From: Anopheles merus
Taxonomy: Eukaryota > Arthropoda > Insecta > Diptera > Culicidae
NCBI RefSeq assembly: GCF_017562075.2
Contig: NC_054085.1
Coordinates: 19,453,222 to 19,517,221, forward strand
DNA length: 64,000 nucleotides
Reading direction: 5' to 3'
Shown: piece after piece, positions 11,780-64,000 of the stretch
Layout: each line of letters begins with the position of its first letter
Numbering within the stretch: the first letter of the stretch is position 1
Made by a program: the position numbers and the translations under genes
The notes under the pieces: generated by a model
Database searches by the model: none
Told to the model about the DNA's origin: nothing
Seen by the model: only the letters and a program-made list of their open reading frames with translations

Positions 11780-11861
11780 TAGTTCCATGAGCAGGTTCAA
11801 CGAACGGTATGGGTTCAGCATTAGTTTCCGGATCGATATGGGTGCATGATCAGATCTTAAG

Positions 11862-12230
11862 CCTGGGGTACATTGTCCATACTCGCTAGTGTAATTTCGA
11901 TTCGATGTAAATTCGATTTCCACTAGCACATCTGACGGCGGCTGGTGGAAGCTTGTTTTGGTCATCAAAGGAATGGTCATGCCGGATCTAAAATTTAAGC
12001 AGTTTTTCCATCGTTTTTGGATGCAAACATTGATGAAATACTCGCATAACATATTAATACATCAATTACAAACCTTTTCCAGTCTAGTTAAAGTAGAAAA
12101 AAACATGAGAAAAAAACACATTTTCTGAAGCGGCTCCAAACTGTTTGGCAAAAAGCTTCGGTCAGCCGCCGCCAGATGCGCTAGCGAAAATCGAAATTGC
12201 ACTGCACGAGTACGCACGATGTACCCCGGC
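11862..12230. mobile_element. MITE with GGGGTAC inverted ends, copy 1
   Basis: The left end begins GGGGTACATTGTCCATACTC. The right end, reverse-complemented, begins GGGGTACATCGTGCGTACTC, and both continue into GTGYAATTTCGATT. A second copy in the same orientation is at 34803-35153 and shares the interior (AGAAGCTTG..., TTTTTC.CCGTTTTT, GCTTCGGTCAGCCG). No coding sequence is present and the target duplication is unclear. Confidence 0.8.
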
Positions 12231-12429
12231 CTTTACATCGGTATGGGTTTAGTACCAGCTCCAGGACCGGTATGGGTGCAGTCTCTGTTCCGTATGGGTT
12301 CTCGTGATTCAGTGATTGGTACCAGAGTAAGGGTTCCGTTTCGGGTACAGGTCAATTCATGGTTCGTTGTAAGTTCCCACCTTGTATTGGGTTAAGTAGC
12401 CGTGTATTTTTATGTACATCTCAGAGTAA

Positions 12430-13010
12430 AGGGAATCGACTTCAGAATCGCCTCCGGAATCGGCTCCGGAGTCGGCTCCGGAATCGGTATCAGCTCCGGA
12501 ATCGGAATCGGCTCCAGCATCGGAATCGGCTCCGGAATCAGAATCAGCTCCGGAATCGGAATCGGTTCCGGAAATGGCTCCGGAATCAAAATCGGCTCCG
12601 ACATCGGAATTGACTCCGAAATCAGAATTGGCTTCGAAACGGAGTCGGCTTCGGCATCTTTATAGGAATAGGTTTCCTACACATCTTATTTCAATTCAAA
12701 AACTAATTCTCATTCCGGAGCTAACTCCATTTCTGGAGTCAAGCCTGATTCCGTTACCGGAGCAAATTGTGATTCCCAGGTCGATTTCGATTCCGGAGAC
12801 GATTCTGATTCCAGAGCCGATACCGATCCTGGAATCGATTCCGACTCCGACGTCGACTCCGGAATCGGCTCTGGATTCAACTCGGGAATCGGCTCCGGAA
12901 CCAACTCAGGAATCGGCTCCGGATTCAGCTCCAGAATCGGATCCGGAACCAACTTCGGAATCAACTCCGGAATCGGATTCGGGCAGGTCCGATTCCAAGC
13001 TACCAGCTCT
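12430..13010. repeat. TCCGGA-rich minisatellite, probably a truncated hAT-like element
   Basis: The array is built of GGAATCGGCTCC-type units with many TCCGGA hexamers. Its right border (GGTCCGATTCCAAGCTACC, then AGCTCTA) resembles the right border of the complete element at 57824-58471. A matching left border was not found, so this copy looks truncated. The array is open in several frames and gives Ser/Glu/Pro- or Arg/Asn-rich translations that are artefacts of the repeat. Confidence 0.7.
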
Positions 13011-13020
13011 AGTTCCGTAA

Positions 13021-13797
13021 TCAGGTTTAATTACCATTAAAAATTGTTTTAAAGTATTTATTTTTAAATCGCCGCTGCTCCATCAGGGTTAAATTGCAAT
13101 CAAGCCTCAACTTGTCTACAAGTGACCGAACACACCACATTGCACACAACCCACTGCTTGTATGCGAGGCGAGCGCCGATACGAGAAACAACACCACGCG
13201 CGCGTTTGTTCACCCATTTTTGCAGCCGCGTTACCATGGTGAGGATGGAAAACCAAAACTAAATATTTTCACACACCAGCACTAAGGAGCAGTACAGCAA
13301 AAAAAGGGGGGAAAGAAGGTGTGTAAAAGTATGCGCACCACTCCGCGCCCCGTATGGCCTGCTGTGTTTATTTGTTATCGTTCGCGTATCGCATCAGGGT
13401 GTGCAGGTGTGCGCGTGTAGAAGCCCGTAGTACGGTCGGTCCCCGGTGTGGTGTAGTCCATCTGTGCCCTGCTGTGTGTTCTGCTGTAGGATTAAGGATT
13501 GTAAAGTGCAGGAAAAAAAAACGAGTCCTGTGTGCACCTTCTGCTGCACAGTTGTGCGCTTTTTTTGGGTATAGATTTATAAATAAAGCAACGAAGCGTG
13601 TTGTTCGCTTAAGACACGGGAAAGAAGACCCTTTGGCACAAACCAAAGACAGGGCGTGTGATTGAGTGTGTGTGTGTGTGTGTGTGTGTGGCTGTGTGTT
13701 TGTATTTCGCGTGTGTCCTTGCGCGTGGCTTTAAATAACCACCTCGGTACGGCCAACAAGCAAAAACAAGCAAAAACAAAAAAACTCCAAAATCAGA
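13021..13797. other. PACRG upstream region
   Basis: No coding sequence was recognised here. The stretch should hold the PACRG promoter and 5' untranslated region. A TG dinucleotide run lies at 13664-13690, about 110 bp before the start codon. I could not identify a convincing TATA box or transcription start. Confidence 0.4.
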
Positions 13798-17688
<3,891 letters not shown>

Positions 17689-18862
17689 CCACACACCACC
17701 CAGACCACCACCACCACCCATCGATCGATCGGGATGGTAATGGAGAGAGAGAAAGAGGCGAGAGTGACCGATTTATAGTTGAATTCGCTGCCTGTCTGCC
17801 TGCCTGCCTGTCCACTATTAATGGTAGTGGATCGATTCGTAGAGAAATAGCAGCATGGCGTTGTGGAGTGCGGGTGTGTGTGTGTGTGTTTGTGTGGTAA
17901 GATGGATGGAGCAGTGCTGTGTGTGGCTTAATGACTTCGATTTCGATATTGCAGGACATTCTCACGAAAGGCGATCAGCGGAGTCGTTTGTCAAGTGTCA
18001 ACCTGTTTACGCTGAATGATGGTGGAGGGGCGTGATAGGTGGTTCGGAGTTGAGTTGTGCTCACACACACAGACACACATACGTATAGAACGTAGCATAT
18101 TGTGCCAAAATTAGAGTAACGAAAATATCGATTCCCGTTGGACGCCGTAAGTCTTATAAGTACACACAGGACGCAGCGACGATCTGCGGCATTTTCTTAC
18201 TGCACAGGGAAATTGAAAGAGAAAGAGAGAGAAAGAGAAAAAGGAGAATGATTTGTAGGGGGAACTAATGGTCCGGAAATCGCCTCCGGATAGGATGGCG
18301 GTGTAGCCAGTAGGTAATACAATGTGTTCTTTTAGGTTAAACAAAGCTAGCAGCTGGAGAGTTATACTGTTTTCGAAGCTACACAATTACTATTACACAC
18401 TAGCAATGATTACACTACATTACCACTATTGAATATTACAAGTTACCACACTGCACAACAGGCAGCAACGAAGCAGCTCACACATCGTTTCATGCAGAAG
18501 TAAGAGAAAGGTTGTCTGATCGGATCACCAAGGTGGCTAGAGATAGAGTACAGTTAGGGTATATGGGTTTGATTTTGGTCGCCATGATGGATTTCTATGC
18601 AGACGGACGGGCCGACCTGTAGTAATTTATAAACCTTGGGGTGAATAGTAAAATGGTGTAAAGTTTTCAGTCTCGTAATCCTTTTAGTTTCTCGGAAATG
18701 CAAAGCCATCCTAATTCTATTCCAATTTAATTTCGATAAAAACCCTCAAAAGGCATTTTACATGTATTGTTTCAATAATTTAGCTCTCTCAATGTTTTGG
18801 AAGGTTTCCATTTATTTGGTTGGTTGCAAGGTAGGCTAGATAGACTACAGGAGAGTCGTTAG
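17689..18862. other. PACRG 3' flank, no further gene recognised
   Basis: This presumably begins with the PACRG 3' untranslated region. It has short CA and GT runs and a GA-rich tract near 18211-18245. No conserved coding sequence was seen on either strand. Confidence 0.4.
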
Positions 18863-19442
18863 TTGTGATGTGCTCTCTCGAGCGCACCCACGACTCCGGT
18901 CCGACTCCAACTAGTGTTAGTCCAATTCTGACTTCAGCAAAATGGAACCGCCCGGAGTCGTCGGGAGCCTTCCGGAGTCGTCTGGAGTCGTTCGGAGTCG
19001 TTCGTAGTCGGAGTCGTCTGAAGTCGTTTGGAGTCGTCCGGAGCCGTTCGGAGTCGTCCGGAGTCGTTCGGAGGCGTCTGGAGTCGTTCGGAGTCGTCCG
19101 GAGCCGTCCGGACTCATTCGGAGTCGACCGAAATTGGAGTTAGTCGGAGTCAACAGGAGCCTTCGTGCTTGTGATCAGACATTTCCTTTCGTTGTGTTTT
19201 GTACAGGCTTTTGTTTCGAAGGGCGACCTCGGCCCGACTCCAGACGACTCCGGATAACTCCGTCTGTAGTCTATTCCGGATAAATCCAGACGACTCCGAT
19301 CCATGACGAATTCGAACGACTCCGGACGATTCCGAACGACTCTAGATGATGCAGGGCGAACCTACCTTCCGGAGTCGATTCCGAATTAATCGGAGTCGGA
19401 TCGGAGTCCATTTCGGATTTTTGCCAACGTTACCCATCCCTA
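18863..19442. mobile_element. hAT-like non-autonomous element filled with TCCGGA minisatellite, copy 1
   Basis: The element is flanked by an exact 8-bp duplication, GTCGTTAG (18855-18862 and 19443-19450). Its left end is TTGTGATGTGCTC. Its right end, reverse-complemented, is TAGGGATGGGTAACGTTGGC. The interior is mostly GGAGTCGTCCGGAGTCG-type repeat, with a unique stretch near 19155-19220. End sequences and interior match the copy at 22694-22990 in inverse orientation. An 8-bp duplication with YAGNGATGGG ends is the hallmark of hAT transposons. No transposase is present. Confidence 0.85.
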
Positions 19443-19450
19443 GTCGTTAG

Positions 19451-20627
19451 CACTGATTTTGGTAGCCAAGATGAATGAATCCTATGGAGATTGGCAGATG
19501 GGGAGTTATGGTTGCTAAGGTCTTTGGACTCCCTAGAATGAAGATTTGTCAAAATACTCTGTACGCGGACGGACCTGTAGTAATTTATGAACCTTGGTTT
19601 GTTGGCATAAACCCAAATGAGATTTAAAGTGCATCTAAATTACAGAAAGATAATGTTAAAAGATACATATACCTACTTTTTTGTTGGTTTCTTCCAAATA
19701 AAACAAAAACTCTGGCTGCAGAGTGCAGGGCTGCAATCTCTGCTACTAGTCACAGATAGTTCATCCATGACAGAATTGATCCATACAAGTATGCAACCCA
19801 TGAGTGGTATGTTGTTAGGTCGCGCAGGGCCCTTAAGAATAGAGCAACAAACGGGCAGATAGATAAATCAATCCATATTAACAAGTTAGTTCAATACCCT
19901 GTTGTCGATCCACTCATGCTCAATACCCGGGAGAGCTTTAAGATACGTGTTTAATACTTTATTAATTTACTTTAAATTTAAAAAAAAATACTACAACGAA
20001 CACTTTGATTTAGAAAATTAATTTAAATTACAAAGGAATAAAAAATCAGCAACAAATGTAAATCTAGTTAATGTAAAACGCAGGAAACAAATTTATAAAA
20101 CTAAACTGTGGCTTTTTCCTTTCATAAAATCCTGTCTACGGTAACATACGGAATTATTTTGTAACGGAAACAGTTCTGGTTAATATGTAATAAAAGCATC
20201 CCACGGAGAAGTCGTTGCAGTTTGACTGAGTCGATTTTATCTGAAATGAAAAACCCCAACTGTACGAAAAGAGAATTTCTCATTATCTCTCTTAACTTAT
20301 TGCCAAAACACAATTTTTACTTTGAAAATAGACATCTCGCTGGATCGATTTTATTAGTTGTGTATTACATTATCCTATTACATTTATCCTTTGTTTTCAA
20401 TCTTCCCCGTTCTCTTTCGCACTAAAAAAAGGACAAAAAAACGGGGGTAATAATAAAGAACATTTTCATCCCCAACACTTTTTTTCCCCTCAGCCCCACG
20501 GGACAACAAATAGCGTCACCTACGCGCATACACACACATACATATACATATACATTCTTTAGCAAATACTTGCATTTTTTTAATATTAACATGGCTAAAA
20601 GGGATAACAAGTCAGTACCTTTTCTGT

Positions 20628-20669
<42 letters not shown>

Positions 20670-21431
20670 TGCCTGTTTCACTTTAGGGAGGATATGCGTA
20701 CAAAAATAATGGCTTCTTTTCATTTCTTTGTTCTTGTGTTTACCCTTTTCCATACACACTTAAGAGCGATGTTGAAATGAACACATTTTAGATTGATTAT
20801 AACATATTGATTCTAAATAAATAACATCCTGTGCTGTACCCCCAGTTGCTGCATCTGTTCTAGGTCCAGTGGCGGCCCGGTCTACTCCTGTTTGACAACA
20901 AAACACGGAATCTTCTGCCTCTACTTTATCACCTTTATAAATATCTTCTCCGCTTAAATCTGGTTTTGTTCAGGAAAATTGTTCGAAATTGAAAATTATT
21001 TAGCAAACGAAAGGAAATTCAAAAGGAAACGAAGCTCCTCCTAATGGGTTAATTTTGAGGTTTATAAACATTCTTCTCTAAACAGCATCTCTACACGGTG
21101 GTGCTCGCGTGACACGCGTGGGTGCATTTACATTTTGCTACACAATTTCTGTTCTAGCTTAACAACGGCCTGTTTGACGGCGGGGTGCACTTTGTGCTAA
21201 AACCTCTATCTGATCGTGAAGTGAATTAATGCGTCGTGTACTAAAACGTCTCTGCTATTAATGTTTTGTTTTCTCCTTTTTGGAAAGATTTTTGTTTGCT
21301 GTGTTTTGTTTGCTGTTGCTTGTGATGTAAATAGCAAGTGTTTTTTTTCTTTGTGTTTGTGTGCAGTGTAGCAATGGTTCTATCACAATGTCGTCATAAC
21401 ACGCCTTTTCTCCCCCTCTTCTGGTCATCAT
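19451..21431. other. Intergenic region between PACRG and CYB5R4 ends
   Basis: No coding sequence was recognised. The right part should include the 3' untranslated region of CYB5R4, read on the minus strand. A GT microsatellite lies at 20630-20667. A clear polyadenylation site could not be chosen. Confidence 0.4.
20630..20667. repeat. (GT)n microsatellite
   Basis: A run of about 19 uninterrupted GT units lies downstream of the CYB5R4 stop codon. Confidence 0.95.
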
Positions 21432-63743
<42,312 letters not shown>

Positions 63744-64000
63744 CTGATTCGCGTCCGCCCGATTGCACACGGTTTGGGGGATATAGCGCCGGACGAGGGT
63801 GTGTAGGAAAAGAAGAAATTTTCACAACCCAAGGGTGACAAAGTGTCAGCGATACGCGAGCGTTTTACCCGTCGTTACTGACACGGTGCCGATCATCGTT
63901 GGTGCGCGTCCGGTATGCTGATGATGCTGGCGGCTGACTACTAGGCAAAGCGGTTAACGGTTCGATCGATTTTCAAACGCGACGGACGCTTCAGATTCGT
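63744..64000 (-). promoter_or_regulatory. CYB5R4 5' flank (5' untranslated region and possible promoter)
   Basis: GC-rich sequence immediately upstream of the CYB5R4 start codon runs to the window edge. The transcription start, and any further 5' exon, cannot be set from the sequence. No TATA box is obvious. Confidence 0.35.

Larger units (their letters stand above)
11282..13020. repeat. Nested repeat island built on a GGTATGGGT minisatellite
   Basis: Short degenerate units of the type ACCGGTATGGGTACAG occur near 11410-11430, 11790-11850 and 12235-12350. They are separated by two short inverted-repeat transposons (11432-11779 and 11862-12230) and followed by a TCCGGA-rich array (12430-13010). 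The simplest reading is an old minisatellite block split by later insertions. The same minisatellite type recurs at 28.5-29.9 kb. Confidence 0.6.

Noticed and set aside
12359..13020. Several long frames giving Ser/Glu/Pro- or Arg/Asn/Leu-rich peptides; the same at 57795-58478 and 18865-19153
   Set aside because: They are open on both strands only because the TCCGGA-type units have a length that avoids stops. The DNA is transposon minisatellite.
63744..63770. Extending CYB5R4 upstream to a GTG start at 63770
   Set aside because: Non-ATG initiation is not needed; two consecutive ATG codons lie nine codons downstream, at 63743.

Overview
The window is animal nuclear DNA. It has two spliced protein-coding genes, long introns, microsatellites, tRNA-derived SINE copies and many short non-autonomous transposons. 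The mobile-element mix (BEL/Pao, R1-clade, Tc1-like, SINE and many MITEs) and the divergence of the two proteins from their human homologues suggest a mosquito, probably Anopheles. That assignment is inference, because nothing in the sequence names the species.

There are two confident genes, arranged tail to tail. (1) PACRG (parkin co-regulated gene, an axonemal inner-junction protein) is on the + strand, in four exons from 13798 to 17688, 255 residues. (2) CYB5R4/NCB5OR (cytochrome b5 + CS + cytochrome b5 reductase fusion) is on the - strand, in five exons from 63743 down to 21432, 654 residues. Every exon junction I chose keeps phase and reproduces family-conserved sequence across the splice. 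CYB5R4 therefore covers about two thirds of the window. Its intron 1 is about 27.4 kb and its intron 4 about 9.4 kb.

Layout: 1-7.4 kb is a graveyard of broken elements. It holds a 346-bp tandem array of Tc1-like transposase pieces, a BEL/Pao gag split in two, an R1-clade LINE relic, and an unrecognised broken coding relic that may be of viral origin. From 7.4 to 11.3 kb there is no recognisable gene. From 11.3 to 13.0 kb is a nested repeat island. From 13.8 to 17.7 kb is PACRG, with a SINE and a 700-bp TAA/TTA block in intron 3. The intergenic stretch 17.7-21.4 kb contains a repeat-filled hAT-like element. From 21.4 to 63.7 kb is CYB5R4, whose introns hold most of the other elements.

The most interesting structure is in the transposons. 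A family of hAT-like elements (8-bp target duplications, YAGTGATGGG-type ends) is filled with TCCGGA-rich minisatellite. Three copies have legible borders and duplications, and one of them is nested inside a TA-flanked element. Two copies of another ~840-bp element lie in opposite orientation in introns 4 and 1 of CYB5R4, so they bracket exons 2-4 and could pair in the pre-mRNA. Each of these copies has caught a further small insertion, and the other copy serves as the empty-site control. I found no complete autonomous transposon, CRISPR array, operon or confident structural RNA gene.
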